64,000 nt of DNA, taken from NCBI RefSeq assembly GCF_900250115.1, contig NZ_LT984804.1, positions 1,131,301 through 1,195,300 on the forward strand, given 5' to 3'. The notes beneath the pieces are model-generated. The model saw nothing but the letters and a program-made list of their open reading frames with translations, made no database searches and was not told the origin of the DNA. This document shows, in pieces, positions 42,462 through 52,570 of the stretch (positions within the stretch are counted from its first letter, which is position 1; every line of letters begins with the position of its first letter). Source of the DNA: Cupriavidus taiwanensis (GTDB taxonomy: Bacteria; Pseudomonadota; Gammaproteobacteria; Burkholderiales; Burkholderiaceae). A program made the translations under genes and the position numbers.

Positions 42462-42488
42462 TGCCGCGGCAGCGTTGCCGCGGCATTT
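42462..42488 (+). terminator. Stem-loop between hcp and tssE, likely attenuator
   Basis: The self-complementary decamer TGCCGCGGCA occurs twice (42462–42471 and 42476–42485) with a GCGT loop, giving a 10-bp stem followed by TTT. It lies 20 bp after the hcp stop and 15 bp before the tssE ATG. The short T-run suggests partial termination or 3'-end protection of hcp mRNA. Confidence 0.5.
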
Positions 42489-42502
42489 GCTCGTTCGCTT
42501 CC

Positions 42503-42976
42503 ATGAAAGGCTTTGAGCCCAGCCTGCTCGACAAGCTCTTCGACGACGAGCCGCACGCGCCGCTGCCCAGCGCGCTGCGGCAATTGTCGCTGGAGGAGCT
42601 GAAGGCGGCCGTCGCGCGCGATATCGAGGCGCTGCTGAATACGCGCATCGTCCATGAGGATGCCGATTTCAACGGCTTGCCCGAATGCCGCCGGTCGCTG
42701 CTGACCTATGGCCTCAATGACTTCGCGGGGCTGAGCCTGGCCAGCTTCGATGACCGTCAGTACATCTGCCAGTCGTTGCGCAATGCGATCGAGCGCCATG
42801 AGCCGCGCTTGCAGAACGTCAACGTCGCGCTGTCGGTCAACGAGCGGGCCACCAGCGTGCTGTGCTTCGGCATCAGTGCAGTGCTGCTGGTGGGTCCCGC
42901 GCGGGAGCCGGTCAGCTTCGATGCCATGCTGCAGCCATCGACGCTGCAGTATTCGGTCACGCGAGGGCGGAGCTGA
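42503..42976 (+). CDS. tssE: T6SS baseplate protein TssE (gp25-like)
   Basis: A 157-residue gp25-like lysozyme-fold baseplate wedge protein. It shows the family's SLLDKLFDDEP start, the conserved DIEALLNTR strand-helix motif, LLTYGLNDFAGLS and the RLQNVNVAL strand. The start MKGFEPSLL is preferred to an upstream in-frame ATG that would overlap the stem-loop. Part of the tssBC-hcp-tssEFGH operon. Confidence 0.93.
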   Translation: MKGFEPSLLDKLFDDEPHAPLPSALRQLSLEELKAAVARDIEALLNTRIVHEDADFNGLPECRRSLLTYGLNDFAGLSLASFDDRQYICQSLRNAIERHEPRLQNVNVALSVNERATSVLCFGISAVLLVGPAREPVSFDAMLQPSTLQYSVTRGRS

Positions 42977-43065
42977 CGCGCGGCGGCGCGTCAGGTTGGC
43001 TGTCGGAGCCACCGACCTCCATCGCTGCGTACCTGCCTCACTAGTGTCACCACCGGCCACACAGA

Positions 43066-44913
43066 ATGGAAGACTTGCTGCCATATTACGAACGCGAACT
43101 GGCCTTCCTGCGCCGGTATTCGCGCGACTTTGCCGAGCGCTATCCCAAGATTGCGGCGCGCCTGGCAATGTCGGCCGATGGCTGCGACGACCCCCATGTC
43201 GAGCGAATGATCGAATCGTTCGCCTTCCTGTCCGCGCGCATCAGCAAGAAGCTCGACGACGATTACCCCGAATTCACCGAAGCGCTGCTGGAGGTGCTGT
43301 ATCCGCACTACCTGAGCCCGTTTCCGTCCTGTTCGATTGCGCATTTCGACGTGGCCGGCATGGCGGCGCAGTTGAGCGCGCCGGTCAAGGTGCCACGCGG
43401 CACGTTGCTGACGACGCGACCGGTACGCAAGGTGGAGTGCCGTTTCCGCACCGCCTATGACGTGACCTTCCTGCCGTTGCGGGTCGCTGCCGCAGGCTTT
43501 GAGCGGGCAATGTCTGCCCCGTCGACGGTGACCTTGCCGAAGGGCGCAACCGGTGCCATCTCGATCGAGCTGGAGTTCCTGGGCGAGCAGGGCGGCTTCG
43601 ATGCGCTGGGCCGACAGGCGGTACGCGTGTACCTGGATGGCGAGCCGTCATTCGTGGCGGCGCTGGGCGACGCACTGTTCCTGCACGTGGCCGCGGCGTA
43701 TGTGGAAGAGCGCCCGGGTGTGTGGAAGCGCCTGCAGCGGGTGCCGTTGCGCGAGGTGGGTTTCGGCGCGGACGAGGCGCTGATCGACACCCCCTCGCGC
43801 TCGCATCCGGCATACCGCCTGCTGAGCGAGCATTTCGGCTTTGCCGAGAAATTCAACTTCTTCGATCTTGACCTGGATCCGGTTCAGCGGGCGCTGTTGC
43901 ACGGCGGCGCCGTGCGCCGCGTGACGCTGCACCTGGTACTGACAGACGTGCGCAGCGACAGCAACACCGCGCGTCTGCTTGAAGGTCTTGGGGCTGCCCA
44001 CCTGCGCCTGCACTGCACACCGGTGGTGAATCTGTTCCGGCAGAAGGCCGACCCGATCCGCATCGAACATACCGCCACCGCTTATCCGGTGGTGGCCGAC
44101 AGCCGGCGCGCACACGGGTTCGAGATCTATTCGATCGACCAGGTGCAACTGGTGCGTGAAACCGCCGCCAGCCACGACGTGGTGGAGTTCCGGCCGTTCT
44201 ACTCTCTGCACCACGGCGAAGACCCGGGCAGCGCCGCTCACTACTGGATCGCCCGCCGCAATGCGCTGGTAGCGGAACGCAGCCCGGGCTTCGAGACCGA
44301 GATCTCCATCGTCGATTCTGACTTCGACCCCGCCAGCCCACGCACGGAAACGCTGAGCCTGAGCGTGACCTGTACCAACCGCGACCTGCCCGCGTTGCTG
44401 GCGTTCGGCCAGCCCGATGGCGACCTGACCATGGAGGGCAGCTCGATCGCCCGACGCATCAGCTTCCTGCGCAAGCCCACGCCGTCGATGCGGCTGAGCA
44501 GCGGACGCTCGTCGCAGTGGCGGCTGGTGTCGCTGCTGGCGCTGAATCACCTGTCCCTGGTGCAGAACGGCCTGGCCACGCTCAAGGAAATGCTGCGCCT
44601 GCATGACCTGCCGCGCAGCGCGATCTCGGCGCGGCAGATCGAAGGCATCGTCGGCCTGGACTACAAGCCGACCACGCAGTGGCTGGCGGGCAAGCCGTTC
44701 GCCACCTTCGTGCGCGGGCTGGAGATCCAGCTGACGCTCGACGAAGATGCCTTCGTCGGCACCGGCCTGCATCGCTTTATCCGGGTCATGGATCATTTCT
44801 TTGGCCTCTATGTCCACCTGAACAGCTTTGTGCAGCTGGTCGCGGTATCGCGCCGCGGCAGCAAGGAACTGGCAAGATGCGCACCCCGCAGCGGCGAATC
44901 GATCCTGGTGTAA
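43066..44913 (+). CDS. tssF: T6SS baseplate protein TssF
   Basis: A 615-residue TssF (VasA/ImpG) wedge protein. It begins with the signature MEDLLPYYERELAFLRRYSRDFAERYPKIA-type helix, includes DDPHVERMIESFAFLSARI and YPHYLSPFPSCSIAHF, and ends with the LALNHLSLVQNGLATLKEML and RGLEIQLTLDED segments. It overlaps tssG by 37 bp, which indicates coupled synthesis of the TssF2G wedge. It joins TssE and TssK in the baseplate. Confidence 0.95.
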   Translation: MEDLLPYYERELAFLRRYSRDFAERYPKIAARLAMSADGCDDPHVERMIESFAFLSARISKKLDDDYPEFTEALLEVLYPHYLSPFPSCSIAHFDVAGMAAQLSAPVKVPRGTLLTTRPVRKVECRFRTAYDVTFLPLRVAAAGFERAMSAPSTVTLPKGATGAISIELEFLGEQGGFDALGRQAVRVYLDGEPSFVAALGDALFLHVAAAYVEERPGVWKRLQRVPLREVGFGADEALIDTPSRSHPAYRLLSEHFGFAEKFNFFDLDLDPVQRALLHGGAVRRVTLHLVLTDVRSDSNTARLLEGLGAAHLRLHCTPVVNLFRQKADPIRIEHTATAYPVVADSRRAHGFEIYSIDQVQLVRETAASHDVVEFRPFYSLHHGEDPGSAAHYWIARRNALVAERSPGFETEISIVDSDFDPASPRTETLSLSVTCTNRDLPALLAFGQPDGDLTMEGSSIARRISFLRKPTPSMRLSSGRSSQWRLVSLLALNHLSLVQNGLATLKEMLRLHDLPRSAISARQIEGIVGLDYKPTTQWLAGKPFATFVRGLEIQLTLDEDAFVGTGLHRFIRVMDHFFGLYVHLNSFVQLVAVSRRGSKELARCAPRSGESILV

Positions 44914-45968
44914 TCCGCACGCTGCTGCGGCAACCCTACCGCTATGAGTTTTTTCAGGCGGTGCGGTTGCTTGAGCTCCACTATGCGCGCGAAGGTGCCG
45001 GCACGCCGGAGCAGGTGCTCGCCACGCGCGTCGCCTTCCGCAATACCCTGTCGCTGTCGTTTCCGCCGAGCGAGCTGCAGTCCATCGAGGCCGCCACGGG
45101 GTTGAATGGCGCACTTGATAGCGATGCGGCCTTTGCCCAGGCCCTGGCCGATGGTGCGCTGGACCAGGTGTCGATCACGCCCACCTTCTTCGGGATGCTC
45201 GGCGCGCAGGGCGCGCTCCCGCTGCACTACACCGAGATCGTGGCGGAGCGTGAAATCCTGCGCCGTGACCGCGCCGCACGCGCCTTCTTCGACATCTTTT
45301 CCAATCGCGCCACGGCGCTGTTCTACCAGGCGTGGAAAAAGTACCGGCTGCCGTTCCAGCATGAGGTCGACCGCAACCGGCATTACCTGCCATTGCTGCT
45401 GTCGCTGGCCGGCATGGCAGACAAGTCCATGCGGCGCGGCCTGTCAGCCACGGCCGGGGTCGTCCATGACGAAGCGCTGGCCGGGTATGCCACCGCCGTG
45501 CGCCACCGGCCGGTATCGGCCGCCTATTTGCAGCAGGTGCTGTCCGACTACTTCCAGGCTGAAGTGCGCGTGGAGCAGTTCGTCGGCGGCTGGTATCAGG
45601 TGCCGCCGTCACAGTATTCGCGGCTGGGCGGCACCAACAATCTGCTGGGTGCCACGGCACTGGCCGGGGCGCGTGTCTGGCAGCGGGACCTGCGCGTGCG
45701 GATCTGGCTGGGGCCGCTCGGGCGCGAGCAATATCGCAACTTCCTGCCCGGCGCCGAAGGCGCGCTGGCCCTGCGCAAGATGGTCACAGTGCTGTGCGGC
45801 GCCACGCTGGAGTACGAAGTGGGCCTGATCCTGCGCGCAAGGGACGTATCCGGCTGTGAGCTTGGCGCGCAGGGCAGCGGCCGGCTTGGCTGGGATACCT
45901 TCCTCAGCACCAGGCCCGCTCGCCAGGACCGCAGCGATGCCCGCTACACGCTGGCGCCCGTGCACTGA
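44877..45968 (+). CDS. tssG: T6SS baseplate protein TssG
   Basis: A 363-residue TssG (VasB/ImpH) protein. Family features are LLRQPYRYEFFQAVRLLELH, VAFRNTLSLSFPPSELQ, TPTFFGMLGAQGALPLHYTE and ARAFFDIFSNRATALFYQAWKKY. The ATG at 44877 is embedded in the end of tssF behind AAGGAAC. The frame remains open further upstream inside tssF but lacks family sequence there. Partner of TssF in the baseplate wedge. Confidence 0.95.
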   Translation: MRTPQRRIDPGVIRTLLRQPYRYEFFQAVRLLELHYAREGAGTPEQVLATRVAFRNTLSLSFPPSELQSIEAATGLNGALDSDAAFAQALADGALDQVSITPTFFGMLGAQGALPLHYTEIVAEREILRRDRAARAFFDIFSNRATALFYQAWKKYRLPFQHEVDRNRHYLPLLLSLAGMADKSMRRGLSATAGVVHDEALAGYATAVRHRPVSAAYLQQVLSDYFQAEVRVEQFVGGWYQVPPSQYSRLGGTNNLLGATALAGARVWQRDLRVRIWLGPLGREQYRNFLPGAEGALALRKMVTVLCGATLEYEVGLILRARDVSGCELGAQGSGRLGWDTFLSTRPARQDRSDARYTLAPVH

Positions 45969-46036
45969 GCGCGGGCCCCATTTCCCGACAACGCGCACCA
46001 CTAACGCAATTCAGACCTACCGGAGCCGAAGCCGCC

Positions 46037-48766
46037 ATGGCCATTCCCCTCAAGACGTTGATCGCCAAACTGAATGCAAGCTGCCGGCAGGCCGCCGAGC
46101 GCGCCGCGTCGCTGTGCATGGCGCGCGGCAACTATGAGGTCGACCTGGAGCACCTGTTCCTGGCCTTGCTGGAGAACGCGCGCAGCGACTTTTCGGTGGC
46201 GGTGCGTGCCAGCGGCATCGATGCCTCGGCGCTGCAGCGCGACCTGGAAGCGGAAATCGCGCGCTTCAAGGACGGCAACACGCGCACGCCGGCATTTTCG
46301 CCTTATCTGCCGAAGCTGTTCGAACATGCGTGGCTGATTGCATCGCTCGACTCCCAGACCACTCGCATCCGCTCCGGCCACCTGCTGCTGGCCTTGCTGA
46401 CAGAGCCGGCGCTGGCGCCGCTGGCGGTACGCGGCTCGCATCGCTTTGCCGAGTTCGATGCGGACCGCCTCAAGCATGATTTCGACAAGCTGACCGCCGG
46501 TTCCGAAGAGCGGGAGCAGGCGGTGGACATTGCGGGTGGCAGTGGGGCCACGGCAAGCGCCAACGGTGCCATGGCGGCACCCGCGCTGACCGCGACACCG
46601 GCACTCGACCAGTTCACCGTCGATCTGACCCAATCGGCGCGCGATGGCCGCATCGACCCGGTAATCGGGCGCGACACGGAGATCCGCCAGGTCATCGACA
46701 TCCTGATGCGGCGCCGCCAGAACAACCCCATCCTGACCGGTGAAGCCGGCGTCGGCAAGACCGCAGTGGTGGAAGGCCTGGCGCAGCGTATCGCGACCGG
46801 CGACGTGCCGCCGCCGCTGCAGGGCGTGACCGTGCGTACGCTCGACATGGGCCTGCTGCAGGCCGGCACCAGCGTCAAGGGCGAGTTCGAGAATCGCCTG
46901 AAGAACGTGATCGAGGAGGTCCGCAAGAGTCCGCAGCCCATCATCCTGTTTATCGACGAAGCGCATACCATCATCGGCGCAGGCGGGCAGGCCGGGCAGA
47001 ACGATGCCGCCAACCTGCTCAAGCCAGCGCTGGCGCGGGGCGAGTTGCGGACCATCGCGGCCACCACCTGGAGCGAATACAAGAAGTACTTCGAGAAGGA
47101 CGCCGCGCTGGCACGCCGTTTCCAGGTGGTCGAGGTAGACGAGCCCAGCGAAACCCTGGCGGCAGCGATGCTGCGCGGCATGGTTCCGCTGATGGAGCGC
47201 CATTTCGGCGTGCGCGTGCTGGACGAAGCTATAACCGAGGCGGTGCGCCTGTCGCATCGCTACATCAGCGGCCGCCAGCTGCCGGACAAGGCGGTCAGCG
47301 TGCTCGATACCGCTTGCGCCAAGGTGGCGCTGGGGCAGAACGCCACGCCAGGCGCGATCGAGGACGACCGCAAGGCGCTCGAGCGCCTGGCCGTAGAACT
47401 GGCCACGCTGCAGCGCGAGCAACGCGCCGGCGCCGCGCACGCGGAGCGCCTGGCAACGCTGCAAGCGCAGCGTGCCGAACTGGAACAGCGCGTGGCCGCC
47501 GCCGATGCGCGTTTGGCGCAGGAGCGCGAGCTGGTGGCGCGCATCCAGGCGCTTCGCACCGCACGGGAGCAGGGCAACGATGCAGAGGCCGAAGCAGCCG
47601 AGCCGCCCATGGCCGCCAACAGCGATGTGGTGGCAATGCCGCGCAAGGGCAGCCGCAAGGCAGCCGCTGCGGCTCCGGAGCCCGACGAACTTGACGGGTT
47701 GCTGGCGCAACTTCGTGCACTCCAGGGTGAAGCACCGATGGTGCCGTTGCAGGTGGACGGTCACGTGGTTTCGGAGATCGTATCGGCATGGACCGGGATT
47801 CCCCTTGGCCGCATGGTCAAGGATGAGCTGCGCACGGTGCTGAACCTGAAGCCCTTGCTGGCCGCGCGCGTGATCGGCCAGGACCATGCGCTGGATGCAA
47901 TCGCCCAGCGCGTACGCACCGCCACCGCCAACCTGGAAGATCCCAACAAGCCGCGTGGCGTGTTCCTGTTCGCCGGCCCGTCCGGCGTTGGCAAGACCGA
48001 AACCGCGCTGGCGCTGGCAGACATCCTCTACGGTGGCGAACGCAAGCTCATCACCATCAACATGAGCGAGTACCAGGAAGCGCACAGCGTGTCGGGGCTG
48101 AAGGGATCGCCGCCGGGCTATGTCGGTTATGGCGAAGGCGGCGTGCTGACCGAGGCCTTGCGCCGCAACCCCTACAGCGTGGTGCTGCTGGACGAGATAG
48201 AGAAGGCCCACCCGGACGTGCTGGAGATGTTCTTCCAGGTATTCGACAAGGGCGAGATGGACGATGCCGAAGGGCGGCCTATCGACTTCCGCAACACCAT
48301 CATCATCCTGACGTCGAACGTCGGCTCGTCGGCCATCATGCAAGCCTGCCTGAACAAGCCGGCCGAGGAACTGCCTGACGCGGACGCCCTGGCCGAGATG
48401 TTGCGGCCGACGCTGTACAAGGCTTTCAAGCCCGCCTTCCTGGGGCGTACCAAGGTAGTGCCGTACTACCCGATCCCGGACGACGTGCTGGTCGAGATCA
48501 TCACGCTCAAGCTGGGCCGCATCCGCGACCGCGTGGCAGCCAACCACAAGGCGGAATTCCAGTGGGACAGCGCCCTTATCGAGGCGGTGCTGGCTCGCTG
48601 CACCGAAGTGGACGCCGGCGCGCGTGCCGTCGACCATATCCTGAACGGCACGCTGCTTCCGGAGATCGCGCAGACCGTGCTGGTGCGCATGGCCGAGGGC
48701 GGCGGCGTCGACAAGATCAAGGTCACCACCGGAAGGAACGGTGAGTTCAAGTACCGCATCAGCTGA
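46037..48766 (+). CDS. tssH: T6SS sheath-disassembly ATPase TssH (ClpV)
   Basis: A 909-residue AAA+ ATPase of the ClpB/ClpV type. The N domain (about 1–160) binds contracted sheath. NBD1 has Walker A GEAGVGKT near residue 236 and Walker B ILFIDEAHT. A middle coiled coil (LAVELATLQREQRAGAAHAE) is short with an inserted Ala/Glu-rich linker. NBD2 has GPSGVGKTE near 647 and VVLLDEIEKAHPDV. It unfolds contracted TssBC sheaths for reuse. GGAG at 46021–46024 supports the start. Confidence 0.96.
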   Translation: MAIPLKTLIAKLNASCRQAAERAASLCMARGNYEVDLEHLFLALLENARSDFSVAVRASGIDASALQRDLEAEIARFKDGNTRTPAFSPYLPKLFEHAWLIASLDSQTTRIRSGHLLLALLTEPALAPLAVRGSHRFAEFDADRLKHDFDKLTAGSEEREQAVDIAGGSGATASANGAMAAPALTATPALDQFTVDLTQSARDGRIDPVIGRDTEIRQVIDILMRRRQNNPILTGEAGVGKTAVVEGLAQRIATGDVPPPLQGVTVRTLDMGLLQAGTSVKGEFENRLKNVIEEVRKSPQPIILFIDEAHTIIGAGGQAGQNDAANLLKPALARGELRTIAATTWSEYKKYFEKDAALARRFQVVEVDEPSETLAAAMLRGMVPLMERHFGVRVLDEAITEAVRLSHRYISGRQLPDKAVSVLDTACAKVALGQNATPGAIEDDRKALERLAVELATLQREQRAGAAHAERLATLQAQRAELEQRVAAADARLAQERELVARIQALRTAREQGNDAEAEAAEPPMAANSDVVAMPRKGSRKAAAAAPEPDELDGLLAQLRALQGEAPMVPLQVDGHVVSEIVSAWTGIPLGRMVKDELRTVLNLKPLLAARVIGQDHALDAIAQRVRTATANLEDPNKPRGVFLFAGPSGVGKTETALALADILYGGERKLITINMSEYQEAHSVSGLKGSPPGYVGYGEGGVLTEALRRNPYSVVLLDEIEKAHPDVLEMFFQVFDKGEMDDAEGRPIDFRNTIIILTSNVGSSAIMQACLNKPAEELPDADALAEMLRPTLYKAFKPAFLGRTKVVPYYPIPDDVLVEIITLKLGRIRDRVAANHKAEFQWDSALIEAVLARCTEVDAGARAVDHILNGTLLPEIAQTVLVRMAEGGGVDKIKVTTGRNGEFKYRIS

Positions 48767-48806
48767 TATCGGCATGCGTAGACTCGTGACATCGCGGGAG
48801 TAATTC

Positions 48807-51563
48807 ATGGTTTCAGCGACCGACCTGGCCAAATTGCTTGGCGCCGCTTTCTCGCAGGCCAACCGCTTGCTGCGCCTGCAGACGCCCCTTGGGCAAGACG
48901 CGCTGATGCCGGAGCAGTTGCGGGTGGCAGAGCAACTCGATGGCGGCGGGTTCCGCATCGAGCTGACAGCGGTGTCGGATAACGCTGGCATCGAAGCGCA
49001 AAGCCTGCTGGGCCAGGCCGTGCGCGTCGACCTGCTGACCCAGCGCAGCCGCACCACGCTGCGGCCTTTCCATGGCCACGTCACACGTTTTGAGCGCGTG
49101 GGCGCCAACGGCGGGCTGGCGCGCTACCGGATGGTGGTCGAGCCATGGCTGTCCTTCCTGCGCCACCGCCGCGACAGCTTCCTGTTCCAGGACATTTCAG
49201 TGATCGACGTGGTGGACAGCGTGTTTGGCGACTACAACGGCCAGGGCAAGCTGGTGCCGGCGTGGCGCTGGGCGCTGCGCGACGCCTCGGCATATCCGCG
49301 CCGCAGCATCGTCACGCAGTACGAAGAAAGCGACTTCGATTTCGTGACGCGCCTGCTCGCCGAAGAAGGCTTGTTCTACTACTTCGAGCATGAAGCCGCC
49401 GATGGCGACGCACTTGGCACGCACCGCATGGTGATCGCCGATGCCAACGATGTCTTCCAGGACAACGAACAGTCCAGCATCCGCTTCGGCCGCGCCGATG
49501 CCACCGCTGCCGAAGACGTGATCGACCGCTGGCAAGGCGTGCGCAGGCTGCAGACCAATGCCGTGGCCGTGGCCAGCTGGGACTATCGTGCCAAGGCGGT
49601 GCGCAGTGCCGAGGCCGGTGCGCCGGCAGAGGGCAATTCAGCCGCGCCGGCCCTGCAGGACACAGATTATCCCGGCCAATACTGGTTCGAGGACGGCGAC
49701 CAGGCACAGCGCCATGCGCGGCAACTGGTGGAGGCGCTCGAAGTACGGCGCTTGTCGTTCTCTGGCGAGGGCAGCGTACGCACGCTGGCGCCCGCCAGCC
49801 GCTTCATGCTGACCGGCCATTATGACTACGAGCGCGTGCAGGGGGACGAGGAGCGCCGCTTTGTCGTGCTGGCGGTGGCGCACGCGGCCCGCAACAACCT
49901 GAACGAGCGCTTCCGCGGCGTCATCGATCAATTGCTCGGAGTAGGCCAAACTACCGCCGGGCCTGCCGAAGAGACTTCGGCCGACGCGGACGTGCCGTTC
50001 TACCGCAACCAATTTACGGTAGTCCCGGCAAAGATCCCATACCGCCCGCAGCAGCTTGACGGACAGGGCCGGCAACTGCACCTCCGCCCCACCGTCATCG
50101 GCGCCCAGACCGCCGTCGTCATCGGCACGGACGGTCCCGTGCATACGGACCGCGACCATCGGGTAAAGGTCCAGTTCCACTGGCAGCGCGGCGCCCGCTC
50201 GGCCAGCCGGCTGTCCCATCCCGCCGGCGACGACAACGCCCGCGCCGAAGCCGGTTTGGGCAGTTGGGTGCGGGTATCGACCCCGGTTGCCGGCGCCAAC
50301 TGGGGCGGTGTGGCACTGCCGCGAGCCGGTCAGGAAGTGGTGGTGGAGTTCCAGCATGGCGACATCGACCGCCCGGTGGTCATCGGCGCCGCCTACAACG
50401 GCCGCGGCCAGGCCAGCGCCCAGTACAACCAGAACCAGACCGGCGCCGCCAACGCCACCGGCAACGCACCCGCATGGTTTGCCGGCAGCAATGAGGCCGC
50501 CGATGGCAAGCAGGACGGCAACAGCCGGCCCGATGGCCAGCAAGGCCACGCCCACAATGCGGTGCTGTCCGGCGTCAAGACTCAGGCACTGGGCAACAGC
50601 CAGGACGGTACGGGCGGCTATAACCAGCTAGTCTTCGACGATACCTCGGGACAAAGCCGTACCTTGCTATCGACCACGCAAGCGGCCTCCGCACTGACCC
50701 TGGGCCATCACCTGGAACAGCGCGACAACGCCCGCCAGGCAGCACTCGGCCACGGTGCCGCGCTGGAAACGGCCGATAGCGGCGCCCTGCGCGGCGGCTC
50801 CGGCATGTTGCTGACCGCCCATGGCGCGGGCACCAGCGTGCCGTTGCTGGATAGCGAGGGGGCTGCAACGCAGGTGGAAAGCAGCACCGAACTGCTGACC
50901 TCGCTGGCCGATGTCGCGCGCAAGCAGAAGGCGGATTTACCGGAAGAGCCGGCTCCCGCCGAACTGCCGGCCATCGCTCAACTGAAGCACACCTCCGAAG
51001 TGCTGCGCCATACGGAAGCGGGGGCCGATGGCAAGGCCAGCGCCACTGCCTACAACGAGCCCCACCTCCAGGTCTCTGCGCCCCAAGGCATCGCCGCAAC
51101 GACGCCCGCCGATGCGGTGCTGGTCGCGGGTACGCAACTGACGATGGCGGCGCAGAAGGATGCCAATGTGGCGGCGGGCGGGAATTTGTCGGTGGCAGTC
51201 GCTGACGGGCTGAGTTTGTTCACCCATGGCAAGGCTGGGGGTGAGGCCGGTGGGGGGATTGCCATGCATGCGGCGAGCGGGAAGGTGGGTGTTGCCAGCT
51301 TGCAGGGCGAGGGACGCATTGCAGCCGAAAAGCTGGTGACGGTTTCCTCGTCTCAGGGGGCGGTCACTGTGCAAGCCAAGGAGCATGTGCTGTTGAATGC
51401 GGCCGGGGCGCAGATCCGGGTGCTGGGGAACACGATCGAGGTGCATGCGCCGGGGATGACTACGTTCAAGGGGGCGCAGCATTTGTTTGTGCGGCCGGGG
51501 GGAGTGGAAGCCACTGCCGAGTTGACGCCGGGTTCGCTTGCTCAATGTGAGTGGAAATCATGA
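48807..51563 (+). CDS. vgrG: VgrG/TssI spike protein of the plus-strand operon
   Basis: A 918-residue VgrG with gp27-like region (TQYEESDFDFVTRLLAEEGLFYYFEH), gp5 OB-fold (HRVKVQFHWQRGARSASR, GGVALPRAGQEVVVEFQHGDIDRPVV) and DUF2345 needle (ATTPADAVLVAGTQLTMAA, VKVLLNA-like strands). Unlike the minus-strand VgrG it ends soon after the needle (EATAELTPGSLAQCEWKS), with no transthyretin-like tail. It instead overlaps by ATGA (51560–51563) a DUF4123 adaptor gene, so cargo loading is probably chaperone-mediated. GGGAG upstream of the ATG supports the start. Confidence 0.92.
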   Translation: MVSATDLAKLLGAAFSQANRLLRLQTPLGQDALMPEQLRVAEQLDGGGFRIELTAVSDNAGIEAQSLLGQAVRVDLLTQRSRTTLRPFHGHVTRFERVGANGGLARYRMVVEPWLSFLRHRRDSFLFQDISVIDVVDSVFGDYNGQGKLVPAWRWALRDASAYPRRSIVTQYEESDFDFVTRLLAEEGLFYYFEHEAADGDALGTHRMVIADANDVFQDNEQSSIRFGRADATAAEDVIDRWQGVRRLQTNAVAVASWDYRAKAVRSAEAGAPAEGNSAAPALQDTDYPGQYWFEDGDQAQRHARQLVEALEVRRLSFSGEGSVRTLAPASRFMLTGHYDYERVQGDEERRFVVLAVAHAARNNLNERFRGVIDQLLGVGQTTAGPAEETSADADVPFYRNQFTVVPAKIPYRPQQLDGQGRQLHLRPTVIGAQTAVVIGTDGPVHTDRDHRVKVQFHWQRGARSASRLSHPAGDDNARAEAGLGSWVRVSTPVAGANWGGVALPRAGQEVVVEFQHGDIDRPVVIGAAYNGRGQASAQYNQNQTGAANATGNAPAWFAGSNEAADGKQDGNSRPDGQQGHAHNAVLSGVKTQALGNSQDGTGGYNQLVFDDTSGQSRTLLSTTQAASALTLGHHLEQRDNARQAALGHGAALETADSGALRGGSGMLLTAHGAGTSVPLLDSEGAATQVESSTELLTSLADVARKQKADLPEEPAPAELPAIAQLKHTSEVLRHTEAGADGKASATAYNEPHLQVSAPQGIAATTPADAVLVAGTQLTMAAQKDANVAAGGNLSVAVADGLSLFTHGKAGGEAGGGIAMHAASGKVGVASLQGEGRIAAEKLVTVSSSQGAVTVQAKEHVLLNAAGAQIRVLGNTIEVHAPGMTTFKGAQHLFVRPGGVEATAELTPGSLAQCEWKS

Positions 51564-52552
51564 CTACCGATGCTGTGGGAAACGCCTCCAACGACGTTTC
51601 CAATCAACTACGGCGTGCGTTTTTTCAAGCGAGAGAATTCAATGCCGAAATCTATATTCATGTGGTGTTGGATCCGAATCATCCCGTTGCGCCATTCGAC
51701 TCTCTCCACCCGGACCATCTGAAAGAACGCGTTCCTTCGGTAAAGTCTCATCGATCGATGCGTACCGATTTTCAACACCAGCCGGCGCTTTGCCCCATTG
51801 TGGTGACATTGTTTTCCCCCGGTGATCGTGGTTATAGAGACGAAGAATTGTTGCAGGAAACCGCCGACAATGCGGTATCCCGGTGCACAAGCGTCAACGG
51901 ATCCTATGTATGTGGGTGGATAGCCACTACCTTGAGCGGTGAAGACTTCGCCAAGAAAATCGCCATGTCCACTGTCATTACGCATCCGCTATCTGGACGA
52001 AAAGTGCTTCCATGGTTTGAACCCCATCGACTAGCGTTGCTTGTGGATCGGCATCCATCTTTCGCCTTGTCACGACTAACTAACATATCGAGTTGGTGGT
52101 TTGTAGACATGGCGAAACAACTTCGAGTTGTGTCACCACCGGAAGGTATACGAAATGACATCGTCGACCCGCCACGCTCGCTGCTCCCGTTGTCCGGCCG
52201 GCAGATTAGCGCTGTCTGGGACGGTCAGGAGCGCATCCGAGAAGGGAGGTTGGTTGGCATGGCGATGCGAAAGGCAGGCCTTCCATTGCCGGCATTCCCG
52301 GAGCTGGCTATGGATAAGGCTGTTGGCCAGGCCCATGAATGCGGTCTGCACGGCGAACAAGATGTGGTCTTCTTCGCAATGAACAGCCTCACGCTCAGTA
52401 AGGATTGGTTCCAGCATCCGGTGGTGCAAGCTGCGCTGGAGACGCTGGCCGGATCGGATGATTTGACGTTGGCGGACATTCTCGCCGGACAATCAGACGC
52501 GGTGTTGGACGAAATTGCACTATATGAAACCACCGGCAGTGCGCCAAGGTGA
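51560..52552 (+). CDS. DUF4123 T6SS adaptor/chaperone (Tap/TEC-like)
   Basis: A 330-residue protein of the DUF4123 group. Proteins of this family sit between vgrG and effector genes and load the effector onto the VgrG tip. Visible family-like features are the early NAEIYIHVVLDPNH, CPIVVTLFSP, the VCGWIATTLSGEDFAKKIA region and the acid/aromatic ITHPLSGRKVLPWFEPH…LLVDRHPSF segment. The start at 51560 is coupled to vgrG by a 4-bp overlap. It ends 18 bp before the MIX effector gene, which is its presumed client. It is more AT-rich than vgrG. Confidence 0.8.
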   Translation: MTTDAVGNASNDVSNQLRRAFFQAREFNAEIYIHVVLDPNHPVAPFDSLHPDHLKERVPSVKSHRSMRTDFQHQPALCPIVVTLFSPGDRGYRDEELLQETADNAVSRCTSVNGSYVCGWIATTLSGEDFAKKIAMSTVITHPLSGRKVLPWFEPHRLALLVDRHPSFALSRLTNISSWWFVDMAKQLRVVSPPEGIRNDIVDPPRSLLPLSGRQISAVWDGQERIREGRLVGMAMRKAGLPLPAFPELAMDKAVGQAHECGLHGEQDVVFFAMNSLTLSKDWFQHPVVQAALETLAGSDDLTLADILAGQSDAVLDEIALYETTGSAPR

Positions 52553-52570
52553 GAAAGATACGAGGCAACG

